DNA from: Niebla homalea
Lineage: Eukaryota > Ascomycota > Lecanoromycetes > Lecanorales > Ramalinaceae
Assembly (NCBI GenBank): GCA_019925105.1
Contig: JAHGAU010000004.1
Location: 1,426,001 to 1,490,000 of the forward strand
DNA length: 64,000 nucleotides
Direction: 5' to 3'
This document shows positions 38,100 through 50,652 of this stretch, one piece after another. Position 1 is the first letter of the stretch; every line of letters begins with the position of its first letter. The notes below the pieces were generated by a model. That model was not told the DNA's origin. It made no database searches and worked only from the letters and a program-made list of their open reading frames with translations. A program made the translations under genes and the position numbers.

Positions 38100-40460
38100 C
38101 TTTAACTCTTTATTAATATTTAATTTATATATTTTATTTTTTAAGCTAATTAACCTAAATTATACTTAAAAAGGCCAATAAAAATAGATCCTTTTTAAGA
38201 CTAAATATGTCTTAAGCTTAAAAAGGGATATCGTCTTAAAGTTAAATTACTTAAATTAACTTAAAATATTATTCTTTTATTAATCCGGGGAATTATAAAT
38301 TAAAATATTAACGTTACTTAAAATAAAGCATAATATTATATATATTAATAAGATATCCTTTAAATTATGGTTATTATTATTATTATTATTATTATTATCG
38401 TTATCGTTAATATACTTCGTAATTATATTTACGTTATATATTCGTTTTTCTTATTTTTCGTCCTTTTAATTTTTAAAATTATTATTATTAACCTTTAAGT
38501 CTATATATAATTAACTTAGCTCGTTTTCTCTTTATTCATAATAATAAATTAATATTTTGACCCGGAAAGTTAAAAAGATAAAGTATTTTTAATTTTTATA
38601 ATAACGCTTAATAATAAAAAAGCAATACTTATATTTAACGTTAATAAAAACGCTATAAAAAATATCTTAAGTTACTTACAATAAAATAGGTAACTTATAA
38701 AATAAATTCTTTTATTAAGTTAAGATTCTATTTATTATTTTGGGTAATAACGTTATCTTATTTTAATAAGTTTAATAAGCATAAAGATAAATATAAACTT
38801 ACTATTATTCTTATATTATTTAAGTTTATTAATAATAGGATTATTTAATAAGCTTTTTTTATTTAATAGAATATTTAGGTTCTTTATGGCTTACGTTTAC
38901 CTACTTAACCTTTAATTTATTAATAGGTTAAGATTAAAGCGTAAAACGTATTTATTAAAGGTTTTATAAAGGGTAACTTAATAAACTTCTGTTTATAAGG
39001 TCTTACCTATTATTATATATTAATTTCGACCCTTAAAGACCTTAACGCTACTTTATAAAAGTAATAAAACTATTTATTTATAAAGGAAATTAATTAAGTT
39101 TTAAGTCTTATTATCGTACTTAATTAACTTAATATACGTTATATTTAACCCTTAAATAAGCTCCTTTTTTTAAGTAACCCGTTTACGTTATAGATAATTA
39201 TTATACTTTTTAATATAATTAAAAAGCTTACTATATATTATAAAGACGAAATAAAGGGTCGGCGATTTAATAATACTTATTACTTTAATAACTTAATAAA
39301 ATAATTAAGTTAATTCTATTAAGTATCCGATATAGCTTTATTCTTTAAAGTTAAGTTTTAAGAGTTTATTTTTTCTTTCATTTTCTTTTAAAAACGTATT
39401 AATATCTTTATAAAATATTAAAATATAGATTATTATATAAAAAGATAAATCTTAATAAGTCGTTATATCCTAGAATAGCTTTAATAATATTTTTTACGTT
39501 TCTTACTTTAATTTAAAATGGGGGGATTTATAGTATTATAAGCATTAATCTTTCTTTATTAAACGGTTATAAAAGCCTCTTTATGTTTATTATTAACGTC
39601 AATATAAACCGCAATTCTCTAAATTTATAGTTTATTAAATAAGTATAAAGGTTATTAGAAATCCATTTTATTTTTATTAATATCTTAAGGATATTTATAG
39701 CTTAACCGTTAATTAATTTAACTTATTCTTTATTAAATTAATAATTTATATTATCGTTTATTATATTGACCTTAAGGTAACTTAAAAAAACCTTAAGTAA
39801 AAGGTAAACAATATAAGCTAAGTATAATAAATATTCTGTTTTTTATTACATCTTTACGATATTAATAAACGAATTTTAATACGTTTTAACTTCTTAACAT
39901 AATATAGCCGTTATAATACTATTATTACCTATATTATTAATAATAACGGTTAAAATACGATTTTTTAACTTATAGCTTTTATTTACCTTTATCGTAATAA
40001 ATATAAGCCGTTTATTACTATAAATATTTTTTATATACTTGAAGCTAATCAATATACTATAATATTCTTAATTTTAATTAATCCAATATATTATAATCGC
40101 TATATAAGATTATTTACTATTAATAAATTAACTATTTATAGTTAATAAAACCTTATTACCGTCGTTAAAAAGATCTTTTAATAAGAATAACTTAATCTCT
40201 TTTAAGCGCTTTATTATATAATTCTTAATCGTTATTAAGGATGGTAATATAAGGCCTTAATTAAAATAAGCGAAAAGTTAATACGTCTTAATATATTCAA
40301 CGATAATAAATAATAAGGCTATAGTAATAACCTATCATTATAATTGCTTTAAGAAATCTTTTTATATTAAAGCCTTATTATTAAGTAAAAGTTTTACTCG
40401 TTAATCAATAAGGTTCTATAAAATTAGTTAAAAAAAGATTTATAATCATCTTTATAATAA
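38100..40460 (-). pseudogene. hAT transposase remnant (copy 2)
   Basis: Minus-strand counterpart of the transposase traces at 17,560-20,700, uninterrupted here by the LINE-like insertion. The DN..NN region maps to about 39,900-40,140. The Asp-Asn run and a short AAT tract are at 38,371-38,410. RIP has placed stops throughout. This copy serves as the empty-site reference for both insertions in copy 1. Confidence 0.55.
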
Positions 40461-43315
40461 TTTAATTAAAAAAGAAATTTAATTAGTTTATTAATTATAT
40501 TAATTTAAATTAATATTTATCTTAAATTCTTAATATAATAAACTTTCTTATAGTTTCTAATCTCTATATAATTCTTTATTCTTAATATTTTATCCTTTCT
40601 TAAGTATCGTAGATTTTCGTCGTATCTCTTATATATAATATAAAATAACCTTATATTATTATTAATACGTATAGTATTTTCTTTAAAATATTTTTAAGCG
40701 TTAAACTTCTTCTTAATACCTTATGTTAAATATTTAGTTAAATATGCTTATATCTATAAGGTATTTCCTTATTATATTAAGAATTTATTGTTAATAATTA
40801 TTTTCATATATATAATACCTAGACTTACGCTTTAATCCTAATATTAAAGGGTTTATAGAAATTAAGCTTATATTATTAAACGTATCAAAAAACATAATAA
40901 TATAATAAAATTAATTATAGATAAGGTTTTTAAATAAAGTAAAATAATTATTAAATTAAATACTTTTTATTAATAATAGTTCATAAATAAATATAGTATC
41001 TTGTTTATTATAATTAAGGTAACTATAAAGATAATATAAGTATATAAGCTTATAATAAAATTAATAGCTATCCTTTACGTAAACCCTTTTAAGAAAACAA
41101 TAGGATTTAATTTAAAACCCCTATAAATAAAAAAGACCTTAAAATATAATAAAAGCGTATAGGTCTTAAAAAAAAGTATCTTGTATTTAAGGGGTAAATA
41201 AAAATACTTTATATAATCCTTATAAAGTAACCGTTAAAAGTTTATCTTAAAAAATTATTCTTAAAATTTTTTTTTTTATTAAATTAAAGTAATCTTTATA
41301 TTATATATAATAAAGGTTTATCCTTTATTTTTATTATAATCTTTATATTATTAAGTTTCTTAATATTTATATAGAAAAATGGTTTTAAAGAAAATAATTT
41401 ATATCTTAAAAACTATTATATTAAGAAATTAAAAGGGTTATAACGGGACTACATAAAAGGTCCCTTAAAAAATAGTTTTAATATAAAGTATTATTCGTAA
41501 ATTAAAAAGTAAAAGTATGTTTTATTAATAATCTTTAACGCTTTAATAATTAATAAAGTTAAATACCGTATTATATGAAATTCGCCGATTTTAAAAGTCT
41601 ATAATATTAATAATATTAAAATTAAGTTTTACGAAATTAATTAAAGAAATAAGCAGAGAAATAAAGGATAAAAAGGTATATAAATTTTATTCTATAAACT
41701 TTAAAGTATTATAGGAAACTACGGAAGTTTATTTTATTAATAAATTCTAATATAAAATAGTTTATATTTAGCCTTTAATATATAATTAATATATATATCT
41801 TAATAGCCTTACTTATTACTATATATATAAGATAAGTTATATTAATATAAAAGGATATAGAATTAATTTAAACGCTTAAAAATAAATAACTTTTATTTAA
41901 AATTTAAATATTTTTATAAAATTTTAATTTTAATTAATAAATTAAGTTTAATAACCTTTTAAAATTATTAAATAATAAAAAAGATTTAACTTTTATTATA
42001 ATATTATACGAAAAAGGTTTATTAAATATATTAAGATTAAGTACGATAATCTTTTTATTAATTTTAACTTTGATTAAAAAATTAAATTCCGTTATATTCT
42101 TTAATTAAATTTCTCATTAAATTATTAGTTTTTTAATTAAGAGAAAGTAATTTCATAAGAATAATATTATATTTAACTATATTGTTTAAATTAAGGATTC
42201 TTTATTAAGCTAAATATATCCTTTTTAATAAAGATGATAATAGAAATTATTATCTTTAAGAATTATAGTTAATTTATTAGTAATTATAATAATACGTTAA
42301 TAATTAATAAGAATCTTATCCTTAAAGCTATTTATAATTAATATTTAAGGTTTTTTTATTTTTATTACGTTTATTATAAGGTTTTAGTTTTACTTCTTAA
42401 AGTTATAATCCTTTTATTAAGATATAAACTTAAATAATATTACTTATTTATCCTTTTTATAATCCTTATTATATAAAAATAGCTTACGAATATAAATAAT
42501 TTTATTACGTTAAAATGCTTAATTTTACTTAAAGAAATATTTATATAACGGCGGTAAATCTTTATATAAGTAATTAATTTTATATTTAATTAATATAATA
42601 ATAATTATAAAACTTTAATCTTAATATACCTTTTTAAATATACGTATAAAAGTTAAGAAATCGGATATTTAATTGATTTAGAATTTTTATATTTTACGTT
42701 ATATAGATTTAATAAAGCTATATTATAAGTATTTAATTCATTTAAATTAAATTATTTTATAATTATATAATTAAATATTTTATATTTTAATTACGTTCAC
42801 TTAAAGTTTTTTAATATTAAATTTGTTTAAGCCGGCTTTTTTTATTTCCGTTTACGTTAAAACCGTTATAAATCTCGGGTTTATTAAGATTAAATTAATT
42901 TTATATATATTATAATAGGGGTTTATATTTATTATTACTTTATTATTACTTAAATCCTTTTATAAAGGATTATTATTATCTTTTATTAACTTTAATTTTT
43001 ACGTTTTATTTAACTTAAGACCGTTATTTAAAGCGAAAACGTTAATATATTAACCATTAAAAATATTAATAATTATAAATATAATAAGTATAAAGATAAT
43101 TATATTAATCTACCGGTTATCTATAACGTTCTTTTTAATCTATGTTTCCAATAAAGCCCGGTCTTTAATAATAGTTTTTTTCTATTTATTAATCCTTTTT
43201 AACTTAAATAAGTAATAACTTAAAGTGGTTTAATTTATATATTTTACTTTTTTTAATTATTATTTTAAAGGGTAAAATTAAGTAATGTAATTATACGATT
43301 TTATTATATTTAAGT

Positions 43316-43550
43316 TCTATAAAAACTTTTCCTCTACCTTACGTTTCCCTTACGGATTAAGCTTTTTACTATATAGCTTATAAAGTAAACTATCTTAAAG
43401 AATAATATTATTAATTATAACAAATTAATCCTATAAAAACTCTTCTTTTATCTTAAGTTTTACTTACGGATTAAACTTTTTATTACGTAACCTATAAAAT
43501 ATATTATTTTAAAGAATAATATCGTTAATTATAAGAGATTTGTCCTTTAA
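43316..43550. repeat. Tandem duplication of about 116 bp
   Basis: Two adjacent imperfect copies inside the right part of the hAT element, recognisable by TACGGATTAAGCTTTTTACT and TACGGATTAAACTTTTTATT. The differences are mostly C/T and A/G transitions, so the duplication predates or accompanies RIP. Confidence 0.7.
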
Positions 43551-45006
43551 ATAATTAATACGTATAAAAAAAATACTTAAGCTTTAAACTTTTAAAGCTT
43601 TTTATATATAACGATTATTATCTTTGGATTTTACTTTAAATAAGAAATCTATAAAAGGGTTTTTAGGGTTCTTAATATAATTTATAATTATAAAATTTAA
43701 AAGGATAATATTATAAGGGTATTAAAATAAAAAATTACTTAATAAGTTACTTAATAATAGAAAAAGAAAATAAAAATTTAAGAATTTAAAATTAAAAATT
43801 TTAATAAATATATTAAGAAATAAAATATACGTTAAACCCAATTTATTAAAATTTCTAAAATTAAATTCCGGGACTAGAAATTTATAAAAAATTATATTTT
43901 AATTATTATAAAGATTAATATAAATAATCCGGTTACGGATTAAAATATTAGTATTATTAAAACAATATATATTATGTATATTATTGAGTTTTTAAAGTAT
44001 TCCGAGATCTTTTTTTTTAAGTTAATTAAAATTAAAGTTAAGGTTATATAGGCTTTATAAGGATTAAATAATATTATATTTATTAGCTTTAATTATTAAA
44101 AAGATAGGTAAAAAGGTTATTAATTAAAATATTAAATAATAACGAGATAATACTTATTATTCTATATTATCTAACTTTTTTCTAGGTGAATTTATAATAT
44201 TTATTTTTTTAACGTTAAATTTAAATAAATATTAATTTTAACGGTTTTAAGATTTATTATAAATCCGTATTAATTAATAATTTTACCTTAAGAATCTCTT
44301 TTTTTATATTTAGCTATACTTATATTTTATATTTATTTAATATTTATCCTTTATATCCTTTTTATTATTAAATAATTAATAGATATTACTTTTATATTAT
44401 TATACGTATATTAAACCGTATATAATAACCCGTATTAAATAAATTATAAAGAAATTAATTAAAAAAAAGCTTAGTTATTATTATAATAAGTATATAATAT
44501 AAAGACTTTCGGAAATTAAAGAATATTAATTATTAAGAAAAAGTATAAAATACGAATAAGAAATAAGTCTTTATTATAATTATTAATATAATTATTAAGA
44601 TTAATATAATTAATTTAATAAGAGTATTACGTAAAATTAAGCATTATTAAAAGTTAATTAACCTTTAATTGCCTTTTACGTTAATCGTATATTTATATAA
44701 AGAAATTACTTATAATTAAATTAATAAAGATTATTTCCGGTTTTAATGAATAACTATTTATATAATCCGAAAAGCAATAGAAATATATTTTATTTTTTAC
44801 TTTAAATATAAAATTATTAATATAATTCCTTATACTTTATTAATTTTACGTTAAAAATATATAATCTTACTTATATTTACGTTAAGTGCGTTATTATTTA
44901 AATTAAAGATAGTTAATTAATTAAGGTAATAATATAAGTTAATAAAGCTTTTTCCCTCTTTACGCTTTTAAGTTAATTAAGCTTTACGTTATTATTTATA
45001 AATATA

Positions 45007-45282
45007 TAGCCGTTAAGCGGTTTAGCTTACCAGTTTAAACGCGGTAATAAATCCCGGGGTGGTAAATCCAGGGGTAATAGCACCCGGGGTACTCTACGTA
45101 ATAATCGTGGTAATGGTGGTAGTCGTGGTGGTGGTAATAATGGTGGTGGTAATGGCGGTGGTAAACCCTACCATAATAATAGCGGTAATAATAATAGCGA
45201 TAGCAATAACGGTAATAGTAAAGGTAATAAAGATGTTAATAACGATAATAATAATACTTATACGGATATTATAAATACTTAA
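45007..45282 (+). pseudogene. Arg-Gly/Asn-rich C-terminal coding remnant in the hAT element
   Basis: About 91 codons are open and end at TAA 45,280-45,282. The frame reads SGLAYQFKRGNKSRGGKSRG, then an RGG-box-like part with GGSRGGGNNGGGNGGGKPYH, then an Asn/Ser/Asp-rich tail. Glycine (GGT) and asparagine (AAT) codons resist RIP, which explains its survival. It runs on the strand opposite to the hAT transposase and near the right TIR, so it probably ends a second element-encoded protein. RG/RGG-rich tails usually bind RNA or DNA; the identity is unknown. A different frame at 45,059-45,274 (Val/Ile-rich) is a shadow. Confidence 0.45.
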
Positions 45283-45504
45283 AGGGAAGGTATTAATACT
45301 TAAAGGGATATAAATACTTAAGGGAAGAATAATATTAATATTAATACCAATATTAATATAAACGCATAAATAATTAAGATTATTATTATAAGAATTATTA
45401 TAATTATTATTATATTTATTATAATTTTTAAAAAATATAATTAATAAATAATTCTGTCTTTAATTTTAATTAGTTAATCTCTATTAAATAATTCTTTAAT
45501 AATA

Positions 45505-45645
45505 AATATTAAGATCTTAATATATCCCTATCTTATTCTAATAGGATAAAGATAAAATAAGATAGGATATAGCCTTATTTTATCCTCTACGGGATGGGAT
45601 ATACATTGCTAAATCCCGTCTTATCCCGTCCCGCTTCCCGGAGTA
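45505..45645 (-). repeat. Right terminal inverted repeat of the hAT element
   Basis: Begins AAGATCTTAATATATCCCTA and ends CCCGCTTCCCGGAGTA, the inverse of the left end at 37,482. It is followed directly by the AAAGAACA target duplication. Internal G-rich repeats are more eroded by C-to-T changes than in the left arm. Confidence 0.8.
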
Positions 45646-45675
45646 AAAGAACATAATTAAATATATAATATATAT

Positions 45676-46199
45676 CTGCAAATTTGTGAACCAGCATATA
45701 AGCACTCCGAGTGTAAGCGAGTAGGTTAAGTAGGTTGAGCTTATGTCCCCCTTCGCTTGGCCTTTAAGTGCTCGCGATTATCCGGCTTACTTATAAGTTT
45801 CTTATTTGCTTATAAGTTTTAAATTTTTTTTTTTACTTAACCTTTTTTTACCCTTTAAATACCCCCTCCTTAAGGATAAATTATTACCTTTAAGGGTAAC
45901 TTTTAGCTAAATTAACTGAGTCTGTAATCTATGTTAAAAAACGTTGAATATTATGGCTTATAGGGAAGGTTACGTGTATATCCGTTGTTAAGAAAGCTTA
46001 ATAAGGAAAGTTATAAAAAATAAAACCTATTGTTTTACCGTTTTAAACGGGCTTATTTTTAACTTTTTCCTACCCGTTTAAGACCGCTTAAAGCGCTCGT
46101 AAGTTTTCCGGGATTCTCGTAACTAACTTACGAGCGGTCTAAGTGAATAAATTCCTTTTTTTTTTGGCTATTCGATCTAAGCAGGTCGCAGATTTGCTG
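45676..46199. mobile_element. TIR element R4, 524 bp copy
   Basis: The left end ATATATCTGCAAATTTGTGA and the right end (reverse complement) ATATATCAGCAAATCTGCGA are inverted repeats. The body matches 26,865-27,626 in inverse orientation, for example AAGACCGCTTAAAGCGCTCG and GGCCTTTAAGTGCTCGC, but is shorter. It is non-coding. A partly palindromic block with TTACGAGCG on both strands lies at 46,070-46,140. It begins only 22 bp beyond the hAT target duplication. Confidence 0.55.
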
Positions 46200-47389
46200 A
46201 TATATAGTTAAGAAAGTTAGACGGTATAAAACCCATAATATCTTATAGTTAAAAGAAAATAAACGGAAAGATTAAAGGATTATTAATAAAGTAATCCGGT
46301 ATTATAAGGATAAAAAGGTAAAACCGACTCAACGAATTTTAAGAAGAGAAATTAATTAAATGACGGTTAGAAATCATTATATAAAGAAAAAGATAAAAGA
46401 AACGCTAATTATATTAACGTTAAACTGGCTCCGCTGGCGGCACGCCGGCGGGACTAGTAAAGGTAGGTATAGAAGATATAACGTTACGGTCTGGATACTT
46501 AAGTATTATTTTAATAAATAAATTTAATAGTAAGATTAATTCTTAAAGAACTTAAAGAGAATTAAGGTATAGTTTTTACTTAAGGTAAAGGTAATAGTTA
46601 ATCCCCTTTACGTTAATTAAGCTATGGCTTATAAATAACGTATATCAATGCTATTATTAAGGCCGTTATTAAGGTATAATAGCTTACCTTAATATAGTAG
46701 TATAACGTATTACTATAATGCCGGCGTAAAGATAATATTAATTATTAATTATTATCTCCCCCTTTATACGTTAATCTTTAGGTATAAAAAAATATATTTA
46801 AGAGACTAATATAAAACCGGTTAAATATAAAGCTTATTAAAAACCTATTATTAAACTTAATAAGAAAAGGGTAAATGGAAAAGAGTTCTTAAACATATAT
46901 TTAAGTATAATAGTGTCCGTTTAATAATAATATAATAAGGGCACTTTATATTAATAAATAATTAACGGATTTAAAAAGCTTATTAGAAACCTTTTTATTA
47001 AATTTAATAAGAAAAGGTGAATAAAAAAAGAGTTTTTACGCTATTAATTAATAATTCTTTACGGCTTTATTATTAATTTATTACATTATAATATAAATAA
47101 ACATCATCGTAAAAACGGCGTATAATTATAATAAGGCTTTTACATTATTTTAAACTTCTTCGTTTTTTATATTAATAGTTTTAATCGCTTATATAAGTAA
47201 AATATTTTAAGGGTATATATTAATATTTAGAAGATAATACACGTATAACTATATACTCCTATTATCCATACTATTATTATAATAAGTAACACTGGCGGGA
47301 CGTTCACGCTGTGCTTACGTTTATAGTTTATTCGCTCGTCTGTTTCTTTAATATTATATATAAGATTTATTCTACTATATATGGGTAAC
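46200..47389. other. AT-rich degraded repeat with a tandem block
   Basis: No gene is seen. Two related blocks at about 46,832-46,895 and 46,975-47,037 (AAAGCTTATTA...AAACTTAATAAGAAAAGG) form a direct repeat with a 143-bp period. A GC-rich scrap GGCTCCGCTGGCGGCACGCC lies at about 46,429. Around 47,280 the sequence becomes less mutated as the tandem array begins. Confidence 0.4.
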
Positions 47390-47583
47390 GGCGTATTGCT
47401 AAGTGTTATGCACCAGGTGGTGATAAGTAAATGCACTGTAAAAGTGGGTGGTAAGTGTATGAATAATAATCTATGTAAGTACTATGCAGGAGTAATAAGT
47501 AGGTACGTGTCAGGTACTAAAAGTACTGAGGTAAAATGTGGGTGTAATATGTATGATGCGTATCTACCTAGCTATGAAGGTGC

Positions 47584-49092
47584 CGAGGTTCGGGGATAAA
47601 AGTCATTGCCGACCTAGACCACATTTAGTATGGCTTACTATTATTTTTTTTTTCACTCTTAGCAACGTTTCTTGGTACCTTTCTTAATTTTATTTTCTTA
47701 TGCTTAAACGTAAACGATACGCTATACTTATCCTCTTATTTAATCCGGTTAAGAAGTATAAAGACTCTATATTTACTCGCTATAATGTTTAAGTACTAAA
47801 TAAAGCCGGCTATAGTTATAAAAAGATCGAAGAACTTACTTACGTTAAACCGCGTATTTAAATTAATATCCTTAATAATTTTCACTACCGGCTTAATAAA
47901 GCTTAAGATAAAAAATTATTTAAAGTTAATTAAAATATGGTTAAAAAGATAATTAAAAGCTTATAAAATTATTATAAAGAATAAATTAAAAGCTGGAACG
48001 AAATTATTAAGGATTAAAGTTATTTTCGTCTTACAATTACGGGGAAAACGGTAAAAAGATATCTTAATAAGGCTGGTTATTATAAATATAAAACTTATTA
48101 AAAGTCCTAGATTATAGAGGATTAATTAGAAAAACGGGTAGGTTTCTGTAAAACATATTAATAGCTTAAGTAGTAATAAAAGATAATATATTTCTCGGAT
48201 GAATATTATTTCCACCAGAACACCCGTTATACGGATTAAGTAATCCGCGACTCTTACGAACGGTATTATAATAATTATATATAAAAAAGGAGGAAGACGG
48301 CGGCTTCGCAATTCTCGGTTTAAGTGATAATTACTATAAAGTAAAAATCGAAGCTCGTTTTTTACTAATATACCCAGGAAGTGGATAAAGAGCTTAAGAA
48401 TAGTAATATACGTTAATAAAATGTCTTATTCGGTAGCCCAATAACTTAAGAACGGTATCGTAATAAGATTTTACCGATCATTTAACGGAGGAAAAATCTA
48501 CTTAACTTATAAGGTAAAAGGATAATTTTCCAAGAGGATAACGATAGCTTATATAGTATTTGATCCCAGGAAAATATCTATAAATACTATAAGGACGAAA
48601 TCGACCTCAATTTTATCGATAATTAGCCAGTAAACTTACCAGATCTTAATCCAATTAAGAACGTCTAAAGGATCCTTAAATCTTGAGTTAAACTTTACCA
48701 CTTAATAAGCCATTAATAACTCAAAAAGGCTATTAAGAAAAAGTAGGATTTTATCGAGCAATAGGAAGTAAATAAGTATATCCTAAGTAGTAAAAGGAAG
48801 ATAAGTTAAAGGCCTAATGGTAATAATAGCAAGGACTGTTATATTCAGAATCGTATCTAGTAATATATAGATCGTAAAAGGCTTACGACGGAGTTCTGAG
48901 CTAATAAACTATGTATACCTTCAAAAACCGACGTTTTAGGCCTTAAATATCGACGTCTTATACCTGAAAACCCTATAAAAATAATACGCATCGCGTATTT
49001 ATGCATTAATTGAACAATTTTTAGTGGTGGGCCCACACTAAAAGTGGTCTAAATACGCGGGAGTCGGCAATGACTTTTGTCCCCGACCCTCG
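47584..49092 (+). mobile_element. RIPped Tc1-like transposon, 1,509 bp
   Basis: Terminal inverted repeats of about 32 bp plus a weaker extension: CGAGGTTCGGGGATAAAAGT at the left and, reverse-complemented, CGAGGGTCGGGGACAAAAGT at the right, both continuing CATTGCCGAC. The transposase can be read through stops on the plus strand: FQEDNDSLYS near 48,530 and N.PVNLPDLNPIKNV.RILK at 48,620-48,680, the Tc1 pattern QDND followed by W...SPDLNPIENLW. The element is flanked by TGC on both sides, and the unoccupied site GAAGGTGCGTAATATG exists at 50,480-50,495. A 3-bp TGC duplication is not the TA expected of Tc1/mariner. Confidence 0.75.
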
Positions 49093-49105
49093 TGCGTAAT
49101 ATGAG

Positions 49106-49167
49106 TGTGCGCGCCAAGCCACTATACCCTTTTGGTGCTAGTGCCCGACAAGCTCTTGGTATACGCA
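49106..49167. repeat. Hairpin motif, copy 1
   Basis: Stem TGTGCGCGCCAAG pairs with CTTGGTATACGCA across a loop containing CTATACCC and TAGTGCCCG. It is directly to the right of the Tc1-like element. Confidence 0.6.
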
Positions 49168-50497
49168 TATTGCACATAATAAATATACCACAAAAAGAAA
49201 GACCGCAACGCCCTCGTTACGACGGTAAGGTAGAAGTCCTCATTATGAAAAGCGGCTCCGGGGCCGGGGATTAAGTATATCTCGCACCGAGTATACTGAA
49301 GAAGTAAAGAGAAATAATAGTGGTTAAGTATTAAAACTTATTGTTAAAGGAAAGTTCAAAAATCGAAAAAACCCGAAAAACGTATAAGCCGAGCAATTAT
49401 CGTAATCTCACCCGGGAAATAATCGTAAATTTAAGTATTTTATAAGAGTTAAATCGCTTAAATCCGTGATTTCCGTAGTTTTACCGGGTTATATCTTATT
49501 AATCGTTTTTATAACCCTTAAAGAACGAATATAAGCGGCTATATAAATACTATTGGTCTTCGGTTATTTTACGTTTAATAAAGCTATAAAATTTACCTAA
49601 TTTATACTTATTATAAGTAATAAGTTTAAGGTTATTAAGCTTAAATATATGCTTAAAACCGGCCTTAATTAAATTAAATAATATTATAAATAAATAGTTA
49701 CGTTATAGCCAAAATTAAAAAATATATTACCATTTATAAAAATTTAATAGCTTATCCTTAATACTTATTATACCAGCCTTTATAACGTTTTTTCCTTATT
49801 AATCTATTATAATTATACGTCGTTTAAATAAAGGCTATTTCTTTAACGTTACGGGGGAAACCTGAAATAAAGGTAACGGAGTAGATAGGCTTTTTGCTTA
49901 CGGGGCAGGTATAATCTTTATTACGGGAGCGGGTGGATTTAAAGGTATCGCACTTAATTTGGGTGTAAATCTATTAAAGAAGTCTTTAAGTATTATAGGT
50001 AATAATACTTTTAATAGTGAGACTTTAATTAAAAGTATTAATTTTAATAAAGTAAGAGATTTAAGAGGTATAAATCTTATATAAAGGTTATAAATTATAA
50101 GGTAGGATTTAAATAAAAAGTAATTAACTTATAATAAGCTTATTAATAAAAATGTTAATAATAAGTCTTTAGATCTTATAAATAAGGTTTAAGGTAATAA
50201 GAGTAATCCAGTCGATTTAAGTATAGATACGTATATCGATAACGAGGATAAAGTTAAGCTTATTAAGCAAGTAGATAAAGACATAATCAATTTAAGTATT
50301 TAATAAAAGACTTAAATATTAAGGGATTAAATGGATAAGCTATAGCTTAATAAGATATATTTAATCTATATTAATAATACTAATAAAATTACTAGTGCTA
50401 TTATTATTATTTATCAGGTACTAAAAGTACTAAGGTAAAATGTGGGTATAATATATATGATGCATATTTACCTGGCTATGAAGGTGCGTAATATGAG

Positions 50498-50559
50498 TGT
50501 ACGCGCCAAGCCACTATACCCTTTTGGTGCTAGTGCCCGACAAGCTCTTGGCATGCGCA
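50498..50559. repeat. Hairpin motif, copy 2
   Basis: Stem TGTACGCGCCAAG pairs with CTTGGCATGCGCA; the loop is identical to copy 1 in CTATACCC and TAGTGCCCG. It lies just to the right of the empty Tc1 target site. Confidence 0.6.
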
Positions 50560-50579
50560 TATTGCACATAACAGTACGT

Positions 50580-50652
50580 ATGCCAAGCACCAAGCCCGCT
50601 ATACCTTATTAAGCGTTAGTGCCCGTAAATTGCTTGGTTATAGCTTTAGCAT
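50580..50652. repeat. Hairpin motif, copy 3
   Basis: ATGCCAAGCACCAAGC and GCTTGG...TTTAGCAT form the stem. The loop keeps CTATACC and TAGTGCCCG but the middle differs from copies 1 and 2. It follows copy 2 by 20 bp. Confidence 0.6.

Larger units (their letters stand above)
37482..45645. mobile_element. Complete 8,164-bp hAT transposon, RIPped (copy 2)
   Basis: The left end TACTCCGGGAAGCGGGACGG (37,482) and the right end CCCGTCCCGCTTCCCGGAGTA (to 45,645) are inverted, with long terminal inverted repeats of about 140-170 bp full of GGGATAGG motifs. A perfect 8-bp target duplication AAAGAACA flanks it (37,474-37,481 and 45,646-45,653), the hAT hallmark. The left 4.4 kb is shared, inverted, with 15,534-21,424, where the hAT transposase motifs can be read; here that gene lies on the minus strand. 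The right 3.7 kb contains other degraded coding sequence, ending in an Arg-Gly-rich frame on the plus strand, so the element seems to carry two convergent or opposed genes. It is unusually long for hAT. No frame is intact. Confidence 0.85.

Noticed and set aside
45059..45274. Val/Ile-rich 71-codon frame
   Set aside because: It is a shadow of the Arg-Gly-rich frame in another phase and starts at a GTG.
47381..47599. 72-codon frame at the start of the tandem array
   Set aside because: It is part of the repeat unit, starts at a TTG-type codon and runs into the Tc1-like TIR.
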